From CAYJIX01 sp964370375 (GTDB taxonomy: Bacteria; Desulfobacterota; Desulfovibrionia; Desulfovibrionales; Desulfovibrionaceae): a DNA stretch of 47,147 nt. This document shows positions 32,974-41,687 of this stretch, one piece after another. Both the position numbers and the translations under genes were made by a program. Every line of letters begins with the position of its first letter. Positions within the stretch are counted from its first letter, which is position 1. The stretch lies in assembly GCA_964370375.1 (NCBI GenBank), contig CAYJIX010000011.1, forward strand, positions 1 to 47,147, read 5' to 3'. A model generated the notes under the pieces. The model had not been told where the DNA came from and did no database searches. It saw only the letters and a program-made list of their open reading frames with translations.

Positions 32974-34890
32974 TTATTGTTTGCTCCGCAGTTGTCGTTT
33001 ATCACCCACACGAATGGTCACTCGTTCTTTGTCAAAATATTCTAAAAGGGCCACCGTATATTTACGGGACAATCCGTTCAAAAGCTCTCGTAAACCGGCA
33101 GGATCGATATCGTCATGCGTAGTAAACCACTGTTGAAGGCGCTGCTTTATGTCTTCAAGCACCGGTGCATGGTAATACAGCCCATCCTTGATTTTTACAA
33201 GGGCGCCTTCGTCAACCAAAATATTGGCAACAGAGGTAGCGTTTTTTATATCGGTGTTGAGCTGTTCTGCAACCTCTTTAAAATTTGGCGGAGTCATGCC
33301 GGCTACGCTATGCGCGTTAAGGATCTTGTCCTTTATATCCGTTTGAGAGGATCCAAGCTGTACAACATGCTTAGAACGCCGTAATGTTTCACCTTCTGCT
33401 ATAAGCTCGCCTTGACGAACAAGTCGTTCAATAATAAAAAATACCAGTTTGGGCGAAAGCTGCTGCCCCCATCCTGCTGCCACAACACCCCTGGCCATTC
33501 CTGCTTTAAGCGGCTCTTTACGGTGAAAGGCTTCTGCTTGTTCTATGGCTTGGGTGCTCAAATGGGTTACGGTATCAACATGCACATAACCTTTATGCTC
33601 TTTGTCAAAGCAAAAGAGTTCTTTTCCTAAAAGGCCCTGTAAAGCTTTGTCAAGGCGTTTGGAATCTACATTGGTCAATACCGAAAGTTCAGCTGCGTAC
33701 AGGCCCTTCTTTCCTGCAAGGGCCACATGGGTTTGTACACGTGTGGCCTCGTCAGATTCCGGCAACGCCGAAAGGGCAGCTCTTTCTGCCTCTGTAATAT
33801 CCCGACGGCGCGGTGCTTTTTCAAGGCAGTGGAGTAAAACTCCCCCTGCCACTGTGCGCAAGGGGGAAAAGGCTCGCACCACACAAAAATCGCCAAAAAC
33901 ACCTACAAGGGGCGTTGTAAACCGCAGTTCGCATAACGCGCTTTCCCCTGGCGCTAAGCTGTCGCGATCAAAAAAGAAAAGGCGCGCAGCCACTTCCCGT
34001 GCGCCATGATGAAAATGGATTTCTACGCGGTGACGTAAAGGACGCGGTGATGAAGCAAGGCAGGTTAGGCGCACGATCCAGCGTTCGGAAGGAAATAATG
34101 TTTCAGGGTAGGCCAAAACATCGCCGCGCTGCACATCTTCAAGGGTTAGGCCGTGAAGATTAATAGCTGTTCTGTTGCCTGACATAACGGCATCTGCGCT
34201 GCCTCCATGGCTTTGCAGTCCCCTTACTTTGCTTTCCATTCCTGTAGGCAAAACAACCACAGAGTCGCCCAATTTTACAGAACCAGATACCAAGGTTCCT
34301 GTTACCACAGTACCGTGTCCTTTCATGGTAAACACTCTATCCACAGGCAAGCGGAAAAGGTCTGTGCGTCGCTTTGGTGTTAACGAGGCTTCTAACTGTG
34401 TCATATGTTGACGAATATCTTCAATCCCTTGACCTGTGGTCGCAGATACGGGAAAAATGGGCATGCCTTCAAGAAAGGTTCCTTGCAAAAAGTTTTGCAC
34501 GTCATCCTTGGCCAGTTCCAACCATTCGCCATCAACCATGTCTACCTTGGTAAGCGCTACAAAGCCGTGCCGGATACCAAGCAGTGAACAAATTTCTAAA
34601 TGTTCGCGTGTTTGCGGCATAACGCCTTCGTCAGCAGCAATAACCAGCATGACAAAGTCAATGCCGGAAGCACCTGCAACCATATTTTTGACAAATTTTT
34701 CATGCCCGGGAACATCAACAATGCCAAGGCGCACGTTGCCCGGCAGATCGCAAAAGGCAAAACCTAGCTCAATGGTGATCCCACGGCGTTTTTCTTCTGC
34801 CAGTCTGTCGCAATCAATGCCTGTCAGTGCTCGAACAAGGGTTGTCTTGCCGTGGTCAATATGTCCAGCGGTGCCCATGACAATGGCCAT
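32974..34890 (-). CDS. selB: Selenocysteine-specific elongation factor SelB
   Basis: SelB brings Sec-tRNA to UGA codons that are followed by an mRNA SECIS hairpin. The 638 residues show the GTPase motifs GTAGHIDHGKTTLVRALTG (residues 7-25), the SelB-type DRLAEEKRRGITIELGFAF, DVPGHEKFVKNM and TKVDMVDGEW. EF-Tu-like domains II and III follow, then four winged-helix repeats at the C-terminus (about 370-638) that bind the SECIS. AAGGAG precedes the ATG. selA, selD and tRNA-Sec are not seen in the window, and none of the recognised genes here has an in-frame UGA, so the selenoprotein clients lie elsewhere. Confidence 0.97.
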   Translation of the reverse strand: MAIVMGTAGHIDHGKTTLVRALTGIDCDRLAEEKRRGITIELGFAFCDLPGNVRLGIVDVPGHEKFVKNMVAGASGIDFVMLVIAADEGVMPQTREHLEICSLLGIRHGFVALTKVDMVDGEWLELAKDDVQNFLQGTFLEGMPIFPVSATTGQGIEDIRQHMTQLEASLTPKRRTDLFRLPVDRVFTMKGHGTVVTGTLVSGSVKLGDSVVVLPTGMESKVRGLQSHGGSADAVMSGNRTAINLHGLTLEDVQRGDVLAYPETLFPSERWIVRLTCLASSPRPLRHRVEIHFHHGAREVAARLFFFDRDSLAPGESALCELRFTTPLVGVFGDFCVVRAFSPLRTVAGGVLLHCLEKAPRRRDITEAERAALSALPESDEATRVQTHVALAGKKGLYAAELSVLTNVDSKRLDKALQGLLGKELFCFDKEHKGYVHVDTVTHLSTQAIEQAEAFHRKEPLKAGMARGVVAAGWGQQLSPKLVFFIIERLVRQGELIAEGETLRRSKHVVQLGSSQTDIKDKILNAHSVAGMTPPNFKEVAEQLNTDIKNATSVANILVDEGALVKIKDGLYYHAPVLEDIKQRLQQWFTTHDDIDPAGLRELLNGLSRKYTVALLEYFDKERVTIRVGDKRQLRSKQ

Positions 34891-34995
34891 AGTTGCTCCT
34901 TGCTATGTAAAGGCAAAGGTTAGGGTAGTTATGAAAAAATTTTATCAGTCTGCCAGCTTGTGTCCGAATGAAAAATTACTTTAACAAGCAAGGCC

Positions 34996-36723
34996 CTACA
35001 GCTCAATGCCGCATTTTTGCACAGCCTGCATGCCACCCATAACAGTACGGACATCACTAACACCATGGCGGCGCAATAGCAATAATACTTCATAAGCACG
35101 TAAGCCCACATTACAAACCAGCGCAATGGGGCGGTCACGCGGAATGTTTTGAACACATTCAGGATTTGTTGCAACAGCCTCAAGGGGCAGGGAATGCCAG
35201 TGGTCGGGGTGTTCCTTTGCCAACGTTACCGCAGCAGCAGCCGGGCGGCAATCGGCAAAATACACGGTGTTGTTTTGCCGATCATTCCATAAGCTACCAA
35301 ATTCTTTGGCGTTCATAACGGCAATGTGTCCATGCAATACATTGTCTGCCACATTGCCCAGTACGTTGATAAGATCAAGGGCAGGAGAAAATGGCGGAGC
35401 ATAGGCAACTTCGGCATTGCTTATATCATCAACGGTGGGTTGCCCCAATTGCAACATAGTGGCAACTGCGTCGATGCGAGCTTTTATCGCGTCACCGTCG
35501 GCACACACTCCCTGCATGCCAAGTACGCGTTTAGTCGTGCGATCAACCACCATTTCAAGGCCCATCATGTTTTTTTCTGGATAAAAATGGGCTCTGTTCA
35601 GTTGTTCAGCATGTACAGCAAGGGCGTTAAAACCTTCAGATGTGGCGTTTGCTTCTGTTAAGCCCACACCGCAAAAAGACAATTCAAAGAGTTTTATAGC
35701 CCACGCTCCAACAGCACCTGAAAAACGCGCTTGTCCTCCGGCAAGGTTTGTTCCGATAACGCGCCCTTGCCTGTTGGCTAAAGAACCCAAGGGAAAGTGG
35801 GCTCTTTTACCCGTAATATGGTGCGGCACAGCTACGCAATCACCGCCTGCATACACATGAGGGTCTGATGTGCGCATGTACTCGTCAACCAAAATGGCGT
35901 TTGTTTTTGCATCAAGGTTAAGGCCCATGTCCTTTGCCAATGAGGTATTTGGGGCAAAGCCTGTGGCAAAAAGAACCAAATCAGTGTCTAGAACGCGCTT
36001 GTCTGTGTAAAGTTTGGTGACGTTGCCTTCTGTATTGCCTTCCAGACGTTGTACTTTTTCAGAACATAAAACCGTCACGCCATTGGACTCTAGCTCATGC
36101 GCAACCATGGCCCCCATGGTAGCAGAAACAGCGCCAGGCAAGGGGTGAGACATAAATTCCACCACAGTCGTCTGAATACCCCACATGTCTGCCAAGGCCA
36201 CAGCCATTTCAAGGCCGATAAACCCTGCTCCAACAACCACAGCCCGTTGAACCTTACCGGTTGAACAAAGTTTCCGAATATGTTCTGCTGCTTCAAGGCT
36301 CGTAACTGTGGTCACGTTACCAAGAGATGCCCCTTCAAGTTTGGGCATGCGCGGTGTGCTTCCGGTGGCTAGCACTAAATCGTCATAGACAATGCTTGAT
36401 TCTTTACCGTTATGTTTATGGCGTAAATAAACAGTGCGTGTTGCTCTGTCTACGCGCACAGCTCGGGTATTGTTGATGACGTGGATGTCTTTGATGCCGG
36501 CAAAAAATTCAGGGTCACGTACCGTTCCATACTGGGTGGATTTAAGCGCATCAATGTCTTGCACTTCACCTGAAACATAATAGGGGATCCCGCAGCCACC
36601 AAAAGAAATAAACTCTGCCTCATCTACCATGGTGATACGGGTGGAAGGCTCAAGGCGGCGCAACCTGCTTGCAGCTTTAGGCCCTGCCGCTACGGCCCCA
36701 ATAATGACTACATGTCTATGCAT
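34996..36723 (-). CDS. CoA-disulfide reductase-like flavoprotein with C-terminal rhodanese domain
   Basis: This 575-residue FAD- and NAD(P)H-dependent oxidoreductase belongs to the single-cysteine disulfide reductase group. The FAD site is VVIIGAVAAGPKAASRLRR, with the redox cysteine in FGGCGIPYY (Cys44). An NAD(P)H site lies at VVVGAGFIGLEMAVALAD, and VYAGGDCVAVPH completes the FAD fold. The final ~100 residues form a rhodanese domain with active-site Cys537 in LVCNVGLRAYEV. This fusion matches enzymes that reduce CoA-persulfides or polysulfide. GAGAGG precedes the ATG. A role in sulfur reduction or persulfide handling is likely. The adjacent selB gene gives no functional hint. Confidence 0.9.
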   Translation of the reverse strand: MHRHVVIIGAVAAGPKAASRLRRLEPSTRITMVDEAEFISFGGCGIPYYVSGEVQDIDALKSTQYGTVRDPEFFAGIKDIHVINNTRAVRVDRATRTVYLRHKHNGKESSIVYDDLVLATGSTPRMPKLEGASLGNVTTVTSLEAAEHIRKLCSTGKVQRAVVVGAGFIGLEMAVALADMWGIQTTVVEFMSHPLPGAVSATMGAMVAHELESNGVTVLCSEKVQRLEGNTEGNVTKLYTDKRVLDTDLVLFATGFAPNTSLAKDMGLNLDAKTNAILVDEYMRTSDPHVYAGGDCVAVPHHITGKRAHFPLGSLANRQGRVIGTNLAGGQARFSGAVGAWAIKLFELSFCGVGLTEANATSEGFNALAVHAEQLNRAHFYPEKNMMGLEMVVDRTTKRVLGMQGVCADGDAIKARIDAVATMLQLGQPTVDDISNAEVAYAPPFSPALDLINVLGNVADNVLHGHIAVMNAKEFGSLWNDRQNNTVYFADCRPAAAAVTLAKEHPDHWHSLPLEAVATNPECVQNIPRDRPIALVCNVGLRAYEVLLLLRRHGVSDVRTVMGGMQAVQKCGIEL

Positions 36724-36964
36724 ACGTACCTCTCAATGCCACTTTTTTCTGTAGTTTAGCGCATCCTTTTCTGCTCTACAAGAAAGAAATGGATAGGAAA
36801 TGTCAGAAAGGAGCGCCTGATCAAATACAAAGGAAGACGCTTGACGCTGTTGCAGAATCTTTACTATATTTCGTCAATCTTATACCATGCTTTTGTATGT
36901 ACAACAAAATAGGCTCGTCCACATTTTATACGGCCTAACCTTATAACCTTGCGAGGTCAGCCAT

Positions 36965-38077
36965 ATGCACAATCAGCTTCATTCCATTAGTCCCGTCCTG
37001 CTGATGGGGCCCGGGCCATCCATGGTCTATCCTTCTGTTTATTCTGCCATGACGACCCCACTTGTGGGCCATCTTGATAGTGATTTTATTAAGCTTATGG
37101 ATGCTATTAAAGAGCAATTACGCACTGTCTGTGGTACAAAAAATCAAGTGACCATGCCCATGTCCGGTACAGGATCAGCAGGCATGGAAACCTGCTTTGT
37201 CAACCTTGTGGAAAAAGGCGATTCTGTGCTTATTTTACACAACGGTGTGTTTAGCGGACGGATGATTGATGTGGCCACACGCCTTGGTGCTGAGGTGGAT
37301 TCCTTGGATTTTACCTGGGGAACCCCTGTGGTGGCCGATGCCGTAGCCCAAAAACTTTCTGAAAAACGTTATGACCTTGTGGCCTTGGTTCATGCAGAAA
37401 CCTCCACAGGGGTGCGTAGCCCTGCCGAAGTTATAGGCAAATTGGTCAAAGAGCATGGCGCGTTATTCTTAATGGATGGTGTTACAAGCCTTGGCGGTAT
37501 TAAGGTAAGCCTTGATGAATGGGGGGTGGATGCTTTTTATAGTGGCACGCAAAAATGCCTTTCATGCCCTCCCGGGCTTTCTCCAGTTTCTTTTTCTGAA
37601 GCTGCTCTTGAAAAAATCCGTAGCCGCAAAACCAAGGTGCCGAATTGGTATCTTGATATGTCGCTCATCGTAAATTATTGGGAAGGGCAAAGCCGTGCCT
37701 ATCACCATACGGCTCCGATCAGCATGAATTATGCCTTGTATGCCGCATTGCATACGTTGCTTGAAGAAGGCCTTGAGGCAGCTTATGCTCGTCACCTTGC
37801 TGTGCACAAATACCTTGTACAAGGTTTAGAAGCCCTTGGCTTTGCCATGTACGTGGACAAAGATTACCGTTTGCCCATGCTCAATGTGATCACCTGTCCT
37901 GAGGGTGTGGATGAAGCCCTTTTGCGTCAGCGCCTTCGCAAAGAGTTTGCCATTGAAGTTGGTGCAGGCCTTGGCCCCCTTGCTGGGAAAGTTATTCGTA
38001 TTGGGCTTATGGGAGCCTCAGCAAAAGAAGAACATGTGAATACATTACTGGCAGCCATGTCGCGCTGCATATCATAG
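36965..38077 (+). CDS. Class V PLP aminotransferase (alanine-glyoxylate / serine-glyoxylate type)
   Basis: This 370-residue cytosolic PLP enzyme begins LLMGPGPSMVYPSVY and contains the class V core: MSGTGSAGMETC for cofactor phosphate, LVHAETSTGVRSP, LMDGVTSLGG (Asp171) and the Schiff-base lysine in FYSGTQKCLSCPPG (Lys197). The C-terminal IRIGLMG arginine is also conserved. Relatives use alanine, serine or ureidoglycine as donor and glyoxylate or pyruvate as acceptor. GAGG precedes the start. It stands alone, divergent from the flavoprotein gene. Its closeness to ygeY/ygeW (6 kb away) makes a nitrogen-salvage role possible but not shown. Confidence 0.88.
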   Translation: MHNQLHSISPVLLMGPGPSMVYPSVYSAMTTPLVGHLDSDFIKLMDAIKEQLRTVCGTKNQVTMPMSGTGSAGMETCFVNLVEKGDSVLILHNGVFSGRMIDVATRLGAEVDSLDFTWGTPVVADAVAQKLSEKRYDLVALVHAETSTGVRSPAEVIGKLVKEHGALFLMDGVTSLGGIKVSLDEWGVDAFYSGTQKCLSCPPGLSPVSFSEAALEKIRSRKTKVPNWYLDMSLIVNYWEGQSRAYHHTAPISMNYALYAALHTLLEEGLEAAYARHLAVHKYLVQGLEALGFAMYVDKDYRLPMLNVITCPEGVDEALLRQRLRKEFAIEVGAGLGPLAGKVIRIGLMGASAKEEHVNTLLAAMSRCIS

Positions 38078-38133
38078 CATACTGTTGTAAAAATAGGTTT
38101 TCACCTGTTTTTGCACAGCATACAAATAAACAT

Positions 38134-38166
38134 AAGGGCAACGCGTAAATGCGTTGCCCTTATTGT
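38134..38166. terminator. Bidirectional terminator between convergent genes
   Basis: An 11 bp stem, AAGGGCAACGC (38134-38144) with GCGTTGCCCTT (38151-38161), has a 6-base loop and short T- and A-rich flanks. It separates the convergent aminotransferase and sulfatase-fold genes and probably serves both. Confidence 0.75.
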
Positions 38167-38195
38167 ATGCGCGTGCGCAATAAAAAGTAATCATT

Positions 38196-40346
38196 CTAGG
38201 GCGTTGAAGTCTGAGAGGCGGATTCCTTTTTGTTGTTAAACAAAAGGTATTTTGACATAACGTTCATGTCCTTTGCTTTTTGACGCATGGCTTTGCTGCG
38301 TTCGGGTTCTTTGTCTATAAGGTTTTCGGCAGTTGGGCTTGCCATGTCAAACAAGCCTTCTTCCACACTGTAGATATAGCACAGATTGTCTTCTACAAGT
38401 TTCCAATAGTTTTCGCCGCCTGAAATGAACTGCGCAGCTGTAGCCTCGGTGGTAGGATCAAGAAGGTTTCGTCCAAGGGTGTGATTGCGAAAACCTATGC
38501 CTGTCAAGGTTGCTAAAGTAGGAAACAAATCGGCATGGCCTGCAGGGAATTTTTTTACACCAGGCTGTATGAGCCCGGGAGCGTACAACACAAGGGGCAC
38601 ATGGTCGCTTTGCAAATAACATTGCTGATAGCCCAAAGGCATGTTGGGAGCATTATTGCCAAGGCCATGATCGCCTGTAATGGCAAAAATGGTGTTTTCA
38701 AACCATGGTTCCTTGCTGGCTAAGCGGAAAAATTCACCCAAAGCATGGTCTGAAAACCGTAAAGAATTATACTCTTCAAGGTGTTGGAAACCATAGTTGG
38801 CTAAATGCAGTGGCGTAAGCGTGTCATGCTCGTAATCAGCATTGTCTTCAGGGATGGTGTAGGGTCGGTGAAAGCCAGCGGTCTGGATGAACGCAATGAA
38901 AGGCTGGGAAGTGGCATTGAAATCGTCAACAGATTCACGAAACAGGTCAAGGTCAGAAATGCCCCACACATCCACATTGGGAGCCTTCCAAAAACTTTCT
39001 TCACGAAGTTCAAGTCCGTCAATGTTGTGGGTGAGCATTCCACGGATATTGGCCCAGCTGGCGCTCCCCCCAAGGTGGTATTTCTTTGTATAATCTGTAA
39101 ATTCATTAAAAATGGTGAATTGATCCACAAGGTTTTGATTTCGTGATGTTGTGCCGCCTTGGTGGTTTACATCCGGAATCCCCGTGATCGCAGAAAATAT
39201 CGCCCTGGCAGTGGTACGCGATGGCGCGTAAAAATTCGTAAAAAGTAGTCCCTGTTCGGCAAGTTTACGCAAGTTTGGCGTGGGGTCAGCATCTCCGGGT
39301 GCAAAAGATGTCATGGGCCAAGACATGGATTCCATAAAAATGATGACCACATTGCGCGGCTTGCCGAGGTTTGGTTTTGGCGCTGTTTCACGCCAAAGGT
39401 TAAAGTTTTCTGTGTCAGGAGAAGGTACGCCAAGCCAAGCCGCTACCCTAGGGTAGCTATCGCGAACGGCCTCAACATCAGGGCGTAAGGCGTCAATGGC
39501 GCGAAACGTGTCAATGAGGTTTTGTACAGGATTAAGGGCCAAGGTTGCCATATTGCGGTCTACGCTGAAATACGCATCGCTCCAGCGCAAGGGGAATAGG
39601 TTTGAAGAAATCTGCGCGTAGCCGATACCAAAAAACAAGACAAGCATGGCAAAAGCCCATACAAGGCGTTTTTTCCAGCTCATGGGCTGAATAAATCTCC
39701 ACGTGCCTTCCTCAGTAACACGTCCTGTCGGCTGCTTGTCCAGTTTGGTTTTATGTTTTGCTATGGCTCTATCCATACGCCAAACAGCAAGGAGAACCAA
39801 AAGCGCGTATCCTGCCATAATCCATTCTACGGGGTAGCTTTGCCACACCATGTCGGCCGAAATGGCCATGTCGCGAACTAAGGGAATAATCGTGGCATCT
39901 AGGCGTTTATGTTCATAAAAAAAGAAACCTATGTCTGTAAAGTACACAATTATGACAGCCGCGAAAATGACCAAATAGATAATATCCAACAACGGACGGA
40001 AAAGGCGCAGCCTGCGTTCCAAAGGCCCCATTGCAAGAACAATAGCCAGCGGAATCAGCAAAAAGACGGCCAAGCGTCCGTCAAATTTAAAACCTATGTA
40101 CAGTGCCTGAATAATGTCATGGCGCAGTAATGCTTCTATATTGGGCAAGGTTAACAGGCCGCTTAAATAAGCCCAGGAAAAGGAATCGATCTTCAGGGGC
40201 CATGTAGCTGTAGCGTCCGGTCCAAAATAGAGCAACGCCAGCATTCCCACTCTGGCAAGGGCAAGAGTAGCCCATATCCCTAAAAAAACCTTGAGCAGGG
40301 TAGTAACAAAAAGCGGTATTCGTCTGTTGTGTGGATTATTTGTCAT
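38196..40346 (-). CDS. LtaS-like sulfatase-fold membrane phosphotransferase
   Basis: The 716-residue protein has about five N-terminal membrane helices (to residue ~250) and then a large periplasmic sulfatase-fold domain, the design of LtaS, OpgB and related phosphoglycerol or phosphoethanolamine transferases. The metal and catalytic motifs are VVIIFMESMSWPMTS, the nucleophile region SRTTARAIFSAITG and ITGDHGLGNNAP. A Thr rather than a sulfatase-type Cys/Ser argues for a transferase. It likely decorates a periplasmic glycan or lipid in this Gram-negative setting. Its start overlaps the tgt stop by 11 bases (ATGACAAATAA), so the two genes are translationally coupled. Confidence 0.87.
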   Translation of the reverse strand: MTNNPHNRRIPLFVTTLLKVFLGIWATLALARVGMLALLYFGPDATATWPLKIDSFSWAYLSGLLTLPNIEALLRHDIIQALYIGFKFDGRLAVFLLIPLAIVLAMGPLERRLRLFRPLLDIIYLVIFAAVIIVYFTDIGFFFYEHKRLDATIIPLVRDMAISADMVWQSYPVEWIMAGYALLVLLAVWRMDRAIAKHKTKLDKQPTGRVTEEGTWRFIQPMSWKKRLVWAFAMLVLFFGIGYAQISSNLFPLRWSDAYFSVDRNMATLALNPVQNLIDTFRAIDALRPDVEAVRDSYPRVAAWLGVPSPDTENFNLWRETAPKPNLGKPRNVVIIFMESMSWPMTSFAPGDADPTPNLRKLAEQGLLFTNFYAPSRTTARAIFSAITGIPDVNHQGGTTSRNQNLVDQFTIFNEFTDYTKKYHLGGSASWANIRGMLTHNIDGLELREESFWKAPNVDVWGISDLDLFRESVDDFNATSQPFIAFIQTAGFHRPYTIPEDNADYEHDTLTPLHLANYGFQHLEEYNSLRFSDHALGEFFRLASKEPWFENTIFAITGDHGLGNNAPNMPLGYQQCYLQSDHVPLVLYAPGLIQPGVKKFPAGHADLFPTLATLTGIGFRNHTLGRNLLDPTTEATAAQFISGGENYWKLVEDNLCYIYSVEEGLFDMASPTAENLIDKEPERSKAMRQKAKDMNVMSKYLLFNNKKESASQTSTP

Positions 40347-41451
40347 AGAGCGTTTCTATATGCCTTTTGTAGGCGGTAAATTGACCTTGCCTAATGGCGG
40401 TGCGCGCTTTGCGCACCAAATCTAAAAAGTAGGTCAAGTTATGGATAGAATTAAGCCTAAATGAAAGCAGTTCTTGAGCGTGATAAAGGTGACGCAAATA
40501 TGCTTTAGTAAACGTGCGGCAGGTGTAGCACGAACAGGCAGGATCAAGAGGGGAATCGTCCTCGGCCCATTCTTTACGCTTGATGTTGATTTTTCCTTGG
40601 GAGGTATAAAGCGTGCCATTACGTGCATTTCTGGTGGGCAACACACAATCAAACATGTCAATACCAGCATCAATACCATGAATGATATCAAGGGGCGTTC
40701 CAACCCCCATAAGGTAACGCGGCTTATCAGTAGGCAAAAGAGGCGCCGTGTGGTACAGCATCTCCATCATAATATCTTTGTCTTCTCCTACAGACAGGCC
40801 CCCAATGGCATAACCGTCAAAATCAATGTCAGTAATCTGTCGAACCGATTCTGTTCGTAAATCCTTATACATGCCACCTTGAGTTATACCAAAGAGCATG
40901 TTGCCGTGTTCTTTGGCTGGCGGACAAGCTGCACGGCAGCGTTGTGCCCAGCGTGTGGTTAAAGCCAAGGACTTTGCCGTGTATGTATGATCAGCATCAT
41001 GAGCAACACATTCATCAAGGCACATCATGATGTCAGAGTTTAAATTGCGCTGAATTTGGATAACGCTTTCAGGAGTAAAGACGTGCTTTGACCCGTCAAG
41101 GTGTGAGCGAAACGTCACCCCTTCTTCCTTTAACGTGCGCAAAGAAGAAAGGCTAAACACCTGAAAGCCACCACTGTCGGTCAAAATGGGTTTTTGCCAG
41201 GCTGCAAAGCCATGCAAGCCTCCGCGTCGCGCAATAAGCGTGTCACTAGGACGCAGATATAGGTGATAGGTGTTGCCTAAAATGATTTCTGCACCAATAG
41301 CCTCAAGGTCGTCAGGAGCTATGGCTTTGACAGAGCCTACTGTCCCAACAGGCATAAAAATAGGCGTGTTCACAACGCCATGGGCGGTGTGAAGTTCAGC
41401 TGTACGTGCAGCACCATCTGTTGCGTGGATAATAAAGGTACCAATACTCAT
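40336..41451 (-). CDS. tgt: tRNA-guanine transglycosylase (queuine tRNA-ribosyltransferase)
   Basis: Tgt swaps guanine 34 of Asp, Asn, His and Tyr tRNAs for the queuosine precursor preQ1. From 41451 the protein has 371 residues and begins SIGTFIIHATDGAARTAELHTAHG, the usual family start. The frame opens 18 codons earlier, at 41505, but those residues are not family-like. Catalytic segments are LTDSGGFQVFSLS, GGLSVGE and the nucleophile region MFDCVLPTRNARNG; the zinc site is CSCYTC with a later histidine. No strong ribosome site is visible upstream. The sulfatase-fold gene overlaps its 3' end. Confidence 0.96.
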   Translation of the reverse strand: MSIGTFIIHATDGAARTAELHTAHGVVNTPIFMPVGTVGSVKAIAPDDLEAIGAEIILGNTYHLYLRPSDTLIARRGGLHGFAAWQKPILTDSGGFQVFSLSSLRTLKEEGVTFRSHLDGSKHVFTPESVIQIQRNLNSDIMMCLDECVAHDADHTYTAKSLALTTRWAQRCRAACPPAKEHGNMLFGITQGGMYKDLRTESVRQITDIDFDGYAIGGLSVGEDKDIMMEMLYHTAPLLPTDKPRYLMGVGTPLDIIHGIDAGIDMFDCVLPTRNARNGTLYTSQGKINIKRKEWAEDDSPLDPACSCYTCRTFTKAYLRHLYHAQELLSFRLNSIHNLTYFLDLVRKARTAIRQGQFTAYKRHIETLYDK

Positions 41452-41588
41452 GGGGGGGAGTATAAAGGATTTGTAAAAAAAAGAAAAGTTGTCACGGTTC
41501 CCCATAAGGGGCCATGAGAACCCTTTTAAAACCGTCGCATTAGCAGAAACAATAATAAAAGGATTGGGTAGTGTCTTATTTTTTAAAG

Positions 41589-41630
41589 CAGCACGTTTCC
41601 TTGAAGACTATTCCTCAAGGAAACGTGCTG
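41589..41630. repeat. Perfect 16 bp inverted repeat between nhaD and tgt
   Basis: CAGCACGTTTCCTTGA (41589-41604) is exactly repeated in inverse at 41615-41630 with a 10-base loop. It lies downstream of the minus-strand nhaD gene and about 140 bases upstream of the tgt start. Reading on the minus strand, it is followed by CTTTAAAAAATAAG, a poor T-tract. It may be the nhaD terminator, an mRNA 3' protection hairpin or a leader element of tgt. Confidence 0.6.
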
Positions 41631-41687
41631 TAGCATGTTAATGTGTCTATGTTTTGCTAACAAACCAAGTGTTTGCGTTTAAAAAAC

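Noticed and set aside
32974..34890. Selenoprotein genes near selB
   Set aside because: All recognised genes in the window are full-length without an in-frame TGA, and I could not identify a SECIS hairpin following a TGA.
39387..39402. parS-like TGTTTCACG in the sulfatase-fold gene
   Set aside because: The right half does not match, so it is a half-site expected by chance.
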